Shown: in pieces, positions 1-9,083 of the stretch
How positions within the stretch are numbered: position 1 is the first letter of the stretch
How the letters are laid out: each line of letters opens with the position of its first letter
NCBI RefSeq assembly: GCF_023100725.1
Contig: NZ_CP095501.1
Coordinates: 1,426,001-1,490,000 of the forward strand
Direction: 5' to 3'
DNA length: 64,000 bases
Source of the DNA: Arthrobacter antioxidans
GTDB lineage: Bacteria > Actinomycetota > Actinomycetes > Actinomycetales > Micrococcaceae
Program-made: the position numbers and the translations under genes
Notes under the pieces: generated by a model
Database searches by the model: none
Seen by the model: the letters and a program-made list of their open reading frames with translations, nothing else
What the model was told of the DNA's origin: nothing

Positions 1-64
1 TCATCGACGTCTTGCCCACGCCGCCTTTGAGGCTGCTGATACTCACTACCTGCACGTCACCCAT
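1..64 (-). CDS. ParA/MinD-family P-loop ATPase, N-terminus only (partial)
   Basis: Only the first 21 codons lie in the window; the gene runs off the left edge. Reading the minus strand from the ATG at 62-64 gives MGDVQVVSISSLKGGVGKTS, where KGGVGKTS is the deviant Walker A motif typical of ParA/MinD/Soj ATPases. A GGATAGGT stretch just before the ATG could serve as a ribosome binding site. The gene is divergent from pyruvate carboxylase. Family membership is firm from the motif. Whether it segregates DNA or positions another cargo cannot be told from this fragment. Confidence 0.85.
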   Translation of the reverse strand, partial: MGDVQVVSISSLKGGVGKTSM

Positions 65-182
65 ACCTATCCCCGGCCGCGACGAGCGGCCCGATGTCCT
101 TGTGATCCCGTCCATCATAGGGTGGCGCGGCCCGCCGCCCGGACGGCGCCCGAGGGCCGCCCGTCCACATGGCGGCACCGTC

Positions 183-211
183 ATGGACCGGCGCGGCGCC
201 ACGGGTAGGAT
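183..211 (+). promoter_or_regulatory. Candidate promoter of pyc
   Basis: ATGGAC (183-188) and TAGGAT (206-211) are separated by 17 bases and resemble sigma-70-type -35 and -10 boxes. The predicted transcript start near 218 would leave a leader of about 38 bases before the pyc ATG. Prediction from sequence only. Confidence 0.45.
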
Positions 212-255
212 CGAGCCTGCGTGAAGAACCCGACCCGCAAGGATGCAGGAGTGCC

Positions 256-3200
256 ATGTTCTCGAAGATTCTGGTAGCCAACCGTGGCGAGATCGCCATC
301 CGCGCTTTTCGGGCCGGGCACGAGGTGGGAGCGAAGACCGTCGCGGTCTTCCCCCAGGAGGACAGGAACTCGATCCACCGCCAGAAGGCCGACGAGGCGT
401 ACCTCATCGGCGAGGAGGGCCACCCGGTCCGGGCCTACCTGGACATCGACGAGATCATCCGCGTGGCCCGCGAGTCCGGCTGCGACGCCATCTACCCCGG
501 GTACGGTTTCCTGTCCGAGAATCCCGGCCTCGCCCGGGCCGCGGCGGCGGCGGGCATCACGTTCGTGGGGCCGCCGGCCGACGTGCTGGAGCTCGCCGGG
601 AACAAGGTCAAGGCCCTCGACGCCGCCCGCGCGGCCGGCATCCCGGTCCTCGCATCGTCCCGCCCGAGTGCCGACGTCGCCGAACTGATCGCCGCGGCGG
701 AGGAGATCGGGTTCCCCGTCTTCGCGAAGGCCGTGGCCGGCGGCGGTGGCCGCGGGATGCGCCGGGTGGACACGCGCGAGGCACTGCCGGAGGCACTCGA
801 GGCCGCGATGCGGGAAGCCGAATCCGCGTTCGGGGACCCCACCATGTTCCTGGAGCAGGCGGTCCTCCGCCCGCGCCACATCGAGGTGCAGATCCTCGCG
901 GACGCAACAGGCAACGTGATGCACCTCTTCGAGCGTGACTGCTCCCTGCAGCGGCGCCACCAGAAGGTCATCGAGATCGCGCCCGCACCGAACCTCGACG
1001 AGTCCATCCGCCAGGCGCTGCACCGCGACGCCGTGAAGTTCGCGACCGCCCTGGGCTACGTGAACGCCGGGACGGTCGAGTTCCTCGTGGACACGGTCGG
1101 GGAGCGGGCGGGCCAGCACGTGTTCATCGAGATGAACCCGCGCATCCAGGTCGAACACACGGTCACGGAAGAGGTGACCGACGTCGACCTCGTCCAGTCC
1201 CAGCTGCGGATCGCCGCGGGGGAGACGCTCGCCGACCTCGGCCTGAGCCAGGACACGGTGACCCTGCGCGGCGCGGCCCTGCAGAGCCGCATCACCACGG
1301 AGGATCCCGCGAACGGGTTCCGCCCCGACGTCGGCAGGATCTCCGCCTACCGGTCCGCAGGCGGCGCCGGGGTGAGGCTCGACGGCGGCACCGTCTACGC
1401 GGGTGCCGAGATCAGCCCGCACTTCGACTCGATGCTCGTCAAGCTCACCTGCCGGGGCCGGGACTACCCCTCGGCCGTCACGCGGGCGCGGCGGGCGCTG
1501 GCGGAGTTCCGCGTGCGTGGCGTGTCGACGAACATCTCCTTCCTGCAGGCGGTCCTCGACGACCCGGACTTCATCGCGGGCAACGTGGCGACGTCCTTCA
1601 TCGACGAACGCCCCGAACTGCTGACGGCGCGCGTGCCCGCCGACCGCGGCACCAAGCTCCTCACCTGGCTCGCCGACGTGACGGTCAACCAGCCCAACGG
1701 CGCCCGGCCGGCGCACCTCGACCCCCGGGAGAAGCTGCCGCGGCTCCCCGAGGACCGGCGGGCGACCGAGGCCGACGACCCGCCGGCCGGGAGCCGGCAG
1801 CGGCTGCTCGAGCTCGGTCCCGAGGGCTTCGCGAGGGCGCTGCGTGAGCAGACCGCCGTCGCGGTCACGGACACCACGTTCCGCGACGCCCACCAGTCCC
1901 TGCTCGCCACGCGTGTCCGGACCCGCGATCTCGTCGCCGCCGGCGCGAGCGTGTCCCGGCTGACCCCCGGGCTGCTGTCCGTGGAGGCCTGGGGCGGGGC
2001 CACCTACGACGTCGCGCTCCGCTTCCTGGGCGAGGACCCGTGGGAGCGCCTGGACGCGCTGCGCCGCGAGGTCCCGAACATCTGCCTGCAGATGCTGCTG
2101 CGCGGGCGCAACACCGTCGGCTACACGCCGTACCCCGAGGCGGTGACGACGGCCTTCGTGCAGGAGGCTGCCGCGTCCGGCATCGACATCTTCCGCATCT
2201 TCGACGCCCTGAACGACGTCACGCAGATGGAGCCCGCCATCCGGGCGGTCCGGGAGACCGGGACGGCGATCGCAGAAGTGGCCCTCTGCTACACCGCCGA
2301 CATGCTCGACCCGGCGGAGACGCTATACACGCTCGAGTACTACCTCGACCTCGCGCAGAAGATGGTCGACGCCGGCGCGCACATCCTGGCCATCAAGGAC
2401 ATGGCGGGGCTGCTCCGCCCGGCCGCCGCGACCCGTCTCGTGACAGCCCTGCGGGACCGCTTCGACCTGCCCGTCCACCTGCACACCCACGACACCGCCG
2501 GTGGCCAGCTCGCCACGCTCCTCGCGGCCGTGGACGCGGGGGTCGACGCCGTCGACGTCGCCAGCGCCGCCCTGGCCGGCACCACCAGCCAGCCGTCCGC
2601 GTCCGCCCTCGTGGCGGCCCTGGCGCACACGCCCCGGGACACGGGCCTGGACCTCGACGCGGTCTGCTCCCTGGAACCGTACTGGGAGGCCGTGCGACGC
2701 ATGTACGCGCCGTTCGAGTCCGGGCTGCCCGGGCCCACGGGGCGCGTCTACCGCCACGAGATCCCCGGCGGGCAGCTGTCCAACCTGAAGCAGCAGGCCA
2801 TCGCGCTCGGCCTGGGCGAGAGGTTCGAGGCGATCGAGGACATGTACACCGCGGCGGACCGCATCCTCGGCCGGCTCGTGAAGGTGACGCCGTCCTCCAA
2901 GGTGGTGGGGGACCTCGCCCTGGCCCTGGTGGGCCGGGACGCCGACCCCGCCGAGTTCGAGGAGAACCCGCAGGCCTTCGACATCCCGGACTCCGTCATC
3001 GGGTTCCTCAACGGGGAGCTCGGCAACCCGCCCGGCGGCTGGCCGGAACCCTTCCGCACCAAGGCCCTGCAGGGCCGCGAGTTCAAGCCACGGGACGTCG
3101 AGCTCACCGCCGACGACGAGGCGAAGCTCGCCGGCTCGTCGTCGGAGCGCCGGTCCGCGCTCAACACGCTCCTGTTCGCCGGGCCTGCGAAGGACTTCCG

Positions 3201-3678
3201 GGCCACGCGCGACACCTACGGCGACGTGTCGCTGCTCGGCACGGCCGACTACCTCTACGGACTCCAGCCCGGCACCGAGCACATCATCGAGCTCGAGAAG
3301 GGCGTCCGGCTCATCGCCACCCTCGAGGCGGTCTCGGAGCCCGACGAGAAGGGCATGCGGACGGTTATGTGCACGCTCAACGGCCAGATGAGGCCGGTCA
3401 GCGTGCGCGACAGGAGCGTCCACAGCGACGTCGTGACGGCCGAGAAGGCGGACCCGGGAACCCCGGGCCAGATCGCCGCTCCGTTCGCCGGGTCCGTGAC
3501 TGTCACCCGTGCCGAGGGCGACACCGTCGAGGCCGGGGACACCGTCGCCACCATCGAGGCCATGAAGATGGAGGCCAGCATCACGACCCCCGTGGCCGGT
3601 ACGGTCCAGCGCGTCGCGTTCACCGGGGCCGCGCCCGCGCAGGGCGGCGACCTCCTGCTCGTGGTCTCGACCTCCTGA
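256..3678 (+). CDS. pyc: Pyruvate carboxylase
   Basis: This biotin enzyme carboxylates pyruvate to oxaloacetate with ATP and bicarbonate and refills the TCA cycle. The 1140-residue product has the full single-chain architecture. An N-terminal biotin carboxylase domain (from FSKILVANRGEIAIR; lysine 158 and the following glycine-rich loop KAVAGGGGRGMR) is followed by a carboxyltransferase domain starting around residue 536 (TDTTFRD, with the AIKDMAG lysine at 714). The C-terminal biotinyl domain carries EAMKM with the biotinylated lysine at 1104. The ATG at 256 is chosen because the homologous N-terminus begins there and AGGAG lies upstream; an in-frame ATG at 169 would add 29 unrelated residues. 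It is monocistronic, with a strong hairpin after the stop. Confidence 0.97.
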   Translation: MFSKILVANRGEIAIRAFRAGHEVGAKTVAVFPQEDRNSIHRQKADEAYLIGEEGHPVRAYLDIDEIIRVARESGCDAIYPGYGFLSENPGLARAAAAAGITFVGPPADVLELAGNKVKALDAARAAGIPVLASSRPSADVAELIAAAEEIGFPVFAKAVAGGGGRGMRRVDTREALPEALEAAMREAESAFGDPTMFLEQAVLRPRHIEVQILADATGNVMHLFERDCSLQRRHQKVIEIAPAPNLDESIRQALHRDAVKFATALGYVNAGTVEFLVDTVGERAGQHVFIEMNPRIQVEHTVTEEVTDVDLVQSQLRIAAGETLADLGLSQDTVTLRGAALQSRITTEDPANGFRPDVGRISAYRSAGGAGVRLDGGTVYAGAEISPHFDSMLVKLTCRGRDYPSAVTRARRALAEFRVRGVSTNISFLQAVLDDPDFIAGNVATSFIDERPELLTARVPADRGTKLLTWLADVTVNQPNGARPAHLDPREKLPRLPEDRRATEADDPPAGSRQRLLELGPEGFARALREQTAVAVTDTTFRDAHQSLLATRVRTRDLVAAGASVSRLTPGLLSVEAWGGATYDVALRFLGEDPWERLDALRREVPNICLQMLLRGRNTVGYTPYPEAVTTAFVQEAAASGIDIFRIFDALNDVTQMEPAIRAVRETGTAIAEVALCYTADMLDPAETLYTLEYYLDLAQKMVDAGAHILAIKDMAGLLRPAAATRLVTALRDRFDLPVHLHTHDTAGGQLATLLAAVDAGVDAVDVASAALAGTTSQPSASALVAALAHTPRDTGLDLDAVCSLEPYWEAVRRMYAPFESGLPGPTGRVYRHEIPGGQLSNLKQQAIALGLGERFEAIEDMYTAADRILGRLVKVTPSSKVVGDLALALVGRDADPAEFEENPQAFDIPDSVIGFLNGELGNPPGGWPEPFRTKALQGREFKPRDVELTADDEAKLAGSSSERRSALNTLLFAGPAKDFRATRDTYGDVSLLGTADYLYGLQPGTEHIIELEKGVRLIATLEAVSEPDEKGMRTVMCTLNGQMRPVSVRDRSVHSDVVTAEKADPGTPGQIAAPFAGSVTVTRAEGDTVEAGDTVATIEAMKMEASITTPVAGTVQRVAFTGAAPAQGGDLLLVVSTS

Positions 3679-3683
3679 GCGGG

Positions 3684-3720
3684 GGTCGCGGGCCGTGGGG
3701 AGGACCCGCGGCCCGCGACC
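3684..3720 (+). terminator. Hairpin after pyc
   Basis: A perfect 12-bp stem (3684-3695 with 3709-3720) encloses a G/C-rich loop directly after the pyc stop codon. There is no U-run, which is common for actinobacterial terminators. Confidence 0.6.
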
Positions 3721-3741
3721 GGCCGGCGCGCCGACCGCCGC

Positions 3742-3747
3742 TAGACT
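3742..3747 (+). promoter_or_regulatory. -10 box TAGACT, leaderless start of mtr
   Basis: TAGACT ends six bases before the GTG at 3754 and there is no Shine-Dalgarno, so transcription would start at or next to the start codon. Confidence 0.65.
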
Positions 3748-3753
3748 GCGGGT

Positions 3754-5157
3754 GTGACCCACTACGACCTCGCGATCATCGGCTCCGGCTCGGGCAACAC
3801 GCTCATCTCCCCGGAATGGGACGACCGCAAGGTGGTGCTCGTCGAGGGCGGGACCTTCGGCGGCACCTGCCTCAACGTGGGCTGCATCCCCACGAAGATG
3901 TTCGTGTACCCTGCCGGGCTGGCCACCGCCCCGGCCGAGTCCGCGCGACTCGGCGTGGACCTCTCCCTGGACGGGGTGCGCTGGCGGGACATCCGGGACC
4001 GCATCTTCACCCGCATCGACGCGATCTCGCGGGGCGGGAGGACATACCGCGCGGAGGAACTCGCGAACGTCACCCTCATCGAGGAGTACGTCCGGCTGAC
4101 GGGGGAGAAGTCCTTCGAGACGCCGGCCGGGGACGTCGTCACGGCCGACCAGCTGGTCCTGGCCACCGGCTCGCGCGCCACGCTCCCGGACATCCCGGGC
4201 ATCACCCTGCCCCAGGTGCACACCTCGGACTCCATCATGCGGATGGAGGAGCAGCCGCAGCGCCTCCTCATCATCGGCGGAGGCTATATCGCGGCGGAGT
4301 TCGCGCACGTGTTCGGCTCGTTCGGCACGCGCGTGACGCTCGCCGTCCGCTCCGCCGGCATGCTGCGCCACCTGGACGAGACCGTGTCCGAGTCCTTCAC
4401 CGAGCAGGCCGCCCAGCAGTGGGACCTCCGGGTGGACACGGACGTCACGGGCCTCCGCGCCAATGACGACGGCAGCGTCACCGCCCGGCTCAGCGGCCCG
4501 GCCGGGGTCGCCGAACTCGAGGTCGACGCCGTGCTCGTGGCCATCGGCCGCACGCCGAACACTGACCGCCTGGGGGCCTCCGAGGTGGGGCTCGACCTAC
4601 ACGACGACGGCCGACTCGCCGTGGACGAGTTCCAGCGGGTCCTGCGCAACGGGACGCCCGTGGACGGACTGTGGTCCCTCGGGGACGTGAGCAGCCCCTA
4701 CCAGCTCAAGCACGTCGCGAACCACGAGGCGAAGGTGGTGGCCCATAACCTGCTCCATCCCGACGCGCTGCGGACGAGCGACCACCGCTTCGTGCCCGCC
4801 GCGGTGTTCTCCCACCCGCAGGCGGCCTCCGTCGGCATGACGGAGGAACAGGCCCTCGCGTACGCCGAGGCCGAAGGCACGGCCGTCGTGACGGCCGTGC
4901 AGCACTACGGCTCCACCGCGTACGGGTGGGCGATGGAGGATTCACTCGGCTTCGCGAAGATCATCGCCGAGCAGCACACCGGCCGGATCCTGGGCGCCCA
5001 CATCCTCGGCCACGAGGCGTCGATGATCATCCAGCCCCTCGTCCAGGCCATGTCCTTTGGACTGGACGCGCACACGATGGCGCGGGGTCAGTACTGGATC
5101 CATCCGGCCCTCACCGAAGTGGTCGAGAACGCCCTGCTGAATCTCGCGATCGACTGA
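3754..5157 (+). CDS. mtr: Mycothione reductase
   Basis: A flavin-dependent disulfide reductase that uses NADPH to reduce oxidised mycothiol, the low-molecular-weight thiol of Actinobacteria. The 467-residue protein begins with an FAD-binding fold (IIGSGSG) and the redox-active pair Cys39/Cys44 in GGTCLNVGCIPTKMF. A second nucleotide-binding motif (IIGGGYIAAEFAHVF) lies mid-protein, and the C-terminal dimerisation domain holds the His450-Glu455 dyad in HPALTEVVENAL. The GSGSG N-terminus and KMFVYPA after the cysteine pair favour mycothione reductase over dihydrolipoyl dehydrogenase or glutathione reductase. The GTG start follows a leaderless-type -10. It is convergent with the acyl-CoA synthetase gene. 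Confidence 0.9.
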   Translation: MTHYDLAIIGSGSGNTLISPEWDDRKVVLVEGGTFGGTCLNVGCIPTKMFVYPAGLATAPAESARLGVDLSLDGVRWRDIRDRIFTRIDAISRGGRTYRAEELANVTLIEEYVRLTGEKSFETPAGDVVTADQLVLATGSRATLPDIPGITLPQVHTSDSIMRMEEQPQRLLIIGGGYIAAEFAHVFGSFGTRVTLAVRSAGMLRHLDETVSESFTEQAAQQWDLRVDTDVTGLRANDDGSVTARLSGPAGVAELEVDAVLVAIGRTPNTDRLGASEVGLDLHDDGRLAVDEFQRVLRNGTPVDGLWSLGDVSSPYQLKHVANHEAKVVAHNLLHPDALRTSDHRFVPAAVFSHPQAASVGMTEEQALAYAEAEGTAVVTAVQHYGSTAYGWAMEDSLGFAKIIAEQHTGRILGAHILGHEASMIIQPLVQAMSFGLDAHTMARGQYWIHPALTEVVENALLNLAID

Positions 5158-5160
5158 CCC

Positions 5161-5190
5161 GGGGTCCCGGCCACGAAGGGCCGGGACCCC
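5161..5190. terminator. Bidirectional terminator between mtr and fadD
   Basis: A perfect 12-bp stem (5161-5172 with 5179-5190) around a 6-base loop sits in the 39-base gap between two convergent genes and can serve both strands. Confidence 0.75.
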
Positions 5191-5196
5191 GTCAGC

Positions 5197-7005
5197 TCAG
5201 ACGGCGGCCTTGCTGTAGATGGACTCCACGACGTCCGAGTAGTCCTTGAGGACCTGGGCCCGCTTGATCTTCAGGGACGGCGTCAGGTGGCCCGTGCTCT
5301 CGGTGAAGTCGGTCGTGACGATCCGGAACTCCTTGATCGCCTCCGCCCGCGAGACCGTCGAGTTCGCGTGGTCCACCAGGACCTGGATCTCCGCCAGGAC
5401 CGCCGGGTGCTCGGCGGCCTCGGCGATCGTGGTGCCGGCCGGCAGCTGGTGCCGGTCGAGCCAGCCCGGGAGGGCCTCCTCGTCGATCGTGACGAGGGCG
5501 GAGATGAAGGGCCTGCCGTCGCCGACGACGACGCACTGGGAGACCAGGGCGTTGGCGCGGATCGCGTCCTCGAGCATCGCCGGGATCACGTTCTTCCCGC
5601 TGGCCGTCACGATGATCTCCTTCTTCCGGCCGGTGATGCGCAGGAAGCCGTCGTCGTCGAGCTCGCCGATGTCACCGGTGCGGAACCACCCGTCGAGGAA
5701 GGCCTCGGCGGTCAGGTCCGGGCGGTTGTAGTAGCCCTTCATGACGCAGACGCCCCTGGCGAGGATCTCGCCGTCGTCGGCGATCTTCACCGCGTTGCCG
5801 GGGAGGGGCGCGCCCACGGTCCCGATCTTGATGCGCTTCGGCGTGTTCACCGTGATGGGCGCGGTGGTCTCCGTCAGGCCGTAGCCCTCGAGCACCATGA
5901 GTCCGATGCCGTGGAAGAAGTGCCCGAGCCGGTCCCCGAGGGGGGCCCCGCCGGACACCGCGTGCTCCACGCGGCCGCCCATGGCCGTGCGAATCTTGCC
6001 GTACAGCAGCCGGTCGAAGACCGCGTGCTTGACCTTCAGGGTCAGGGGGATCTTCCCGGCCTGCTCGGCCTTCGACCACGCGATCGCCACATCGGCGCCC
6101 GCGTGGAAGATCTTGCCCTTGCCGCCGTCCTCGGCCTTGAGCATCGAGTTGTTGTACACCTTCTCGAAGACGCGCGGTACGGCCAGGATGAACGTGGGCC
6201 GGTAGCTCTGCAGGTCGGGGAGCAGGTTCTTGACGTCGGGTGTGTGCGCCACGGTGGCCCCGGCTGCGACGCACAGCACCGAGATGAAGCGGGCGAAGAC
6301 GTGGGCGAGGGGGAGGAACATGATGGTCTGGCCGCCCTCGCGGGCCACCTCCGGGAGGGCGGCGGCGGCGTTCTCCGACAGTTCGACGAAATTGCCGTGC
6401 GTCAGTTCGCACCCCTTGGGCCGGCCCGTGGTGCCCGAGGTGTAGATGATCGTGGCGACGTCGTCGAGCCCGGCATGCGCCCGGCGGTCCGCCAGCATCT
6501 GCTCGTCCGTCCCCACCCCGGCCGTCCGCAGCGTGTCCAGCCCGTCACCGTCGAACTGCCAGACGTGCTGCAGGGATGCGATGTCCTCCAGTGCGACGGC
6601 GTCACGGACCACGCCCTCGTGGCGTGCCGACTCGACGAAGGCTCCGACCGCACCCGAGTCGCTGAGGATCCAGGCGACCTGGGCGGGGGAGGAGGTCTCG
6701 TAGACGGGGACGGAGACCGCGCCGGCGAACCAGATCGCGAAGTCGGCCAGCGACCACTCGTACCGCGTGCGGGCCATGATGGCCACGCGGTCCCCGGGCT
6801 GGACGCCCGAGGCGATCAGGCCCTTCGCGACGTCCTCGACCTGGCGGCGGAACTCGGTGGCCGAGATGTTCTCCCATTCGCCCGAGGTCCCCTTGACGGC
6901 GAAGAGGGCCGGGTTCGAGGGCTTGGAGGCCTGCCTGATCACGAGGTCCGTGGTGTTCGTCCGGCGGGGGACGTCGACGAGGACGGGGACGCTGATGTCG
7001 CGCAC
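5197..7005 (-). CDS. Long-chain acyl-CoA synthetase (AMP-binding, FadD15-like)
   Basis: An adenylate-forming enzyme that activates fatty acids to acyl-CoA through an acyl-AMP intermediate. The 602 residues carry the phosphate-loop motif YTSGTTGRPKG (188-198), the GYGLTET motif and the C-terminal TGRKKEIIVTASGKNV segment of long-chain acyl-CoA synthetases. It has no transmembrane segment. The GTG at 7003-7005 is preceded by AAAGGAG at good spacing. It is transcribed alone, divergent from the ROK glucokinase. The chain-length preference cannot be read from sequence; FadD15-type enzymes act in general fatty acid activation. Confidence 0.88.
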   Translation of the reverse strand: MRDISVPVLVDVPRRTNTTDLVIRQASKPSNPALFAVKGTSGEWENISATEFRRQVEDVAKGLIASGVQPGDRVAIMARTRYEWSLADFAIWFAGAVSVPVYETSSPAQVAWILSDSGAVGAFVESARHEGVVRDAVALEDIASLQHVWQFDGDGLDTLRTAGVGTDEQMLADRRAHAGLDDVATIIYTSGTTGRPKGCELTHGNFVELSENAAAALPEVAREGGQTIMFLPLAHVFARFISVLCVAAGATVAHTPDVKNLLPDLQSYRPTFILAVPRVFEKVYNNSMLKAEDGGKGKIFHAGADVAIAWSKAEQAGKIPLTLKVKHAVFDRLLYGKIRTAMGGRVEHAVSGGAPLGDRLGHFFHGIGLMVLEGYGLTETTAPITVNTPKRIKIGTVGAPLPGNAVKIADDGEILARGVCVMKGYYNRPDLTAEAFLDGWFRTGDIGELDDDGFLRITGRKKEIIVTASGKNVIPAMLEDAIRANALVSQCVVVGDGRPFISALVTIDEEALPGWLDRHQLPAGTTIAEAAEHPAVLAEIQVLVDHANSTVSRAEAIKEFRIVTTDFTESTGHLTPSLKIKRAQVLKDYSDVVESIYSKAAV

Positions 7006-7117
7006 GATAGCTCCTTTGATATCTCCTCACAGCGAGGTGGTTCAACCCTATAGTGTGCCTGCCCGAAACGCTCTCCAGTAAGGTACGAATCGGTGACGGG
7101 TCCGCGCGCGTCCCGCC

Positions 7118-7126
7118 AGGAGGAGG
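7118..7126 (+). promoter_or_regulatory. Strong ribosome binding site of the ROK glucokinase
   Basis: AGGAGGAGG five bases before the ATG at 7132 decides this start against the upstream in-frame GTG at 7093. Confidence 0.75.
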
Positions 7127-7131
7127 ACCGC

Positions 7132-8220
7132 ATGTCGATCATGTCCGAGCCGGGCATCCCCCGGACCCGGCGGCAGCGCCGCGACACGGGCCTGGCGTGG
7201 CGGGGCCACGGGCCGATGGCCGCGCGTCCGGCCCGCACCGCACTCCCCAATCCGGCGCGCCGTGGCCTGTCGGTCGGCGTGGACATCGGCGGCACCAAGA
7301 TCGCCGCCGGCGTGGTGGACGTCCACGGGCGGATCCTCGCCGAGGCCCGCCGGCCGACGCCGGGCCAGGACGCGCGCGCCGTCGAGGCCGCCGTCACCGA
7401 TCTCGTCCGGGAACTGTCGCGGGAATACCGTGTCCGGTCGGTCGGCATCGGGGCAGCGGGCTGGATGGACCTGTCGAACAGCACCGTGCTGTTCAGCCCG
7501 CATCTGGCCTGGCGCAACGAGCCGGTGCGGCGCAACCTCGAGAAGCTGCTCCGCCGCCGCGTGACGGTGGTGAACGACGCCGACGCAGCCGCCTGGGCCG
7601 AGTGGCGGTTCGGCGCGGGCCGCGGGGAGTCCCGCCTGGTCTGCGTGACCCTGGGGACCGGGATCGGTGGGGCCATGATCATGGGAGGACGCGTGGAGCG
7701 TGGCCGGTACGGCGTCGCGGGCGAGTTCGGCCACCAGATCATCGTCCCGCAGGGTCAGCGCTGCGAATGCGGGAACCGGGGGTGCTGGGAACAGTACGCC
7801 TCGGGCAACGCCCTGGGACGCGAGGCACGCGAGCTGGCGGCTGCGCAGTCGCCCGTGGCGCAGGCCGTCATCGACGCCGCGGCGGCCGACGGCGGCGCGA
7901 TCACCGGGGCCCTCGTCACCCGGCTCGCCATGGAGGGGGACCCGACGTCGCGGGAACTCGTCGACGACGTCGGCCAGTGGCTGGGACTGGGGCTGGCCAA
8001 CCTGGCGGCGGCCCTCGACCCTGGCACGTTCGTCATCGGCGGCGGGCTGAGCGCGGCGGGCGATCTCCTGCTCGAGCCGGCCCGGCGCGCCTTCGGAAGG
8101 AACCTGACCGGTCGGGGCTTCCGCCCCGTGGCGCGGATCGAGCGGGCGGCCCTGGGGCCCGCCGCGGGGCTCATCGGAGCTGCGGACCTGTCCCGACTGC
8201 TCTCACGCAGCGGCACCTGA
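7132..8220 (+). CDS. ROK-family glucokinase
   Basis: Probable ATP-dependent glucose kinase feeding glycolysis, of 362 residues. The phosphate-binding motif VDIGGTK lies near residues 50-56, and the ROK zinc signature CECGNRGCWEQY starts at Cys211 (C211, C213, C218). A repressor-type N-terminal helix-turn-helix domain is not evident, so it is a kinase rather than a NagC-like regulator. The ATG at 7132 is preferred over an in-frame GTG at 7093 because a strong AGGAGGAGG (7118-7126) stands five bases before it. The N-terminal 45 residues are Arg/Pro-rich and not part of the fold. Another ROK sugar kinase would fit the same motifs, so glucose as substrate is an inference. A second ROK kinase, the polyphosphate type, lies at 47958-48770. 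Confidence 0.85.
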   Translation: MSIMSEPGIPRTRRQRRDTGLAWRGHGPMAARPARTALPNPARRGLSVGVDIGGTKIAAGVVDVHGRILAEARRPTPGQDARAVEAAVTDLVRELSREYRVRSVGIGAAGWMDLSNSTVLFSPHLAWRNEPVRRNLEKLLRRRVTVVNDADAAAWAEWRFGAGRGESRLVCVTLGTGIGGAMIMGGRVERGRYGVAGEFGHQIIVPQGQRCECGNRGCWEQYASGNALGREARELAAAQSPVAQAVIDAAAADGGAITGALVTRLAMEGDPTSRELVDDVGQWLGLGLANLAAALDPGTFVIGGGLSAAGDLLLEPARRAFGRNLTGRGFRPVARIERAALGPAAGLIGAADLSRLLSRSGT

Positions 8221-8235
8221 GCGCTGCTGCCCGCG

Positions 8236-8823
8236 TCAGACCTCGGCGCCGTCGTCGCCCATGTCCCGATGCTTGGGCAACTTGGTGACCAGGTAGCCGG
8301 CGCCGGCCAGGAAGACCGCGAGCAGGCCCAGCGTCGCGGCCATGGGCGCCGTCCGCCAGAACATGGCGATGAGGAACAGCAGGATCGGTCCGCCGGCCGC
8401 GCCGATCCAGGCGAGGACTGTGAGCGGGTCACCCGATCCGAGCGGCGGCGGGTCCTCCGGGGTGAACCCCTCGTCCTCGTCCGGGTCATCCGGCGCAGCG
8501 TAGTCGCGCGGCCCGGAAGGAAGGAGGGGCTGGTTGCGGAAGACGGCCTCCGCCCGCTCGCGGCTGGTGGCCCCCGAGGCGTCGCCCGGGGCGTCGTCCG
8601 CGCCGCGGACGGCATCGTGGGCGCCGTCGCCGGGACCGCGGGTGGAGGGTGGCCCCTGGCCGTCGGGACCGCCCGGTCGGGGGGCAGGCACTCCGTCGAT
8701 CCGCGCGCGGAACGGCGCGGCGGGGGACTCGGGATCGGCGGACGTCCCTTCCAGCCGCGCCACGAGGTCCTGCCATACGGCGTCGTCCGTGGATTCGTTC
8801 GGTTCCTGACCTCGGGGGCCCAT
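8236..8823 (-). CDS. Hypothetical membrane protein with acidic, proline-rich N-terminus
   Basis: I do not recognise a family. The 195-residue product has a long hydrophilic N-terminal region rich in Pro, Gly, Asp and Ala (to about residue 125) and two C-terminal transmembrane helices (about 132-155 and 158-180) joined by a short loop. A short charged tail ends HRDMGDDGAEV. It lies tail-to-tail with the ROK kinase and head-to-head with plsC. The ATG at 8821-8823 has only a weak ribosome binding site. Codon use and GC match its neighbours, so it is probably a real gene; its function is unknown. Confidence 0.7.
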   Translation of the reverse strand: MGPRGQEPNESTDDAVWQDLVARLEGTSADPESPAAPFRARIDGVPAPRPGGPDGQGPPSTRGPGDGAHDAVRGADDAPGDASGATSRERAEAVFRNQPLLPSGPRDYAAPDDPDEDEGFTPEDPPPLGSGDPLTVLAWIGAAGGPILLFLIAMFWRTAPMAATLGLLAVFLAGAGYLVTKLPKHRDMGDDGAEV

Positions 8824-9010
8824 ACTTTGCTACCTGCCGTCGCGTGCTGCGGCCAGGGTTCGGAGGATCTCCACCCGGCAATTTCGGACATCAGTGGGCG
8901 TGCTCGTTCAATCGTGGACACAGCACGGCGCTACGTCAACCGATATCCAGCGTGTCGGTCTTTCCCCGCCCAGGTGGCAGTGGTGCCCCCGTCCGTCACG
9001 CCGACACCCT

Positions 9011-9016
9011 TAGAGT
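9011..9016 (+). promoter_or_regulatory. Candidate -10 for plsC
   Basis: TAGAGT at 9011-9016, overlapped by TAGGCT at 9016-9021, lies about 65 bases before the plsC start. The rest of the 260-base gap (8824-9083) between the divergent genes shows no other feature I can name. Confidence 0.4.
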
Positions 9017-9083
9017 AGGCTTCCAGAGGAAAAAGCGGGCGGCATTGCCGAGTGCCGCACCGTCCATCAGGGAGGCTGGCAGC

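Noticed and set aside
8649..9083. N-terminal extension of plsC
   Set aside because: Reads through the divergent hypothetical gene and the promoter; GTG 9084 has a ribosome binding site and starts the conserved domain.
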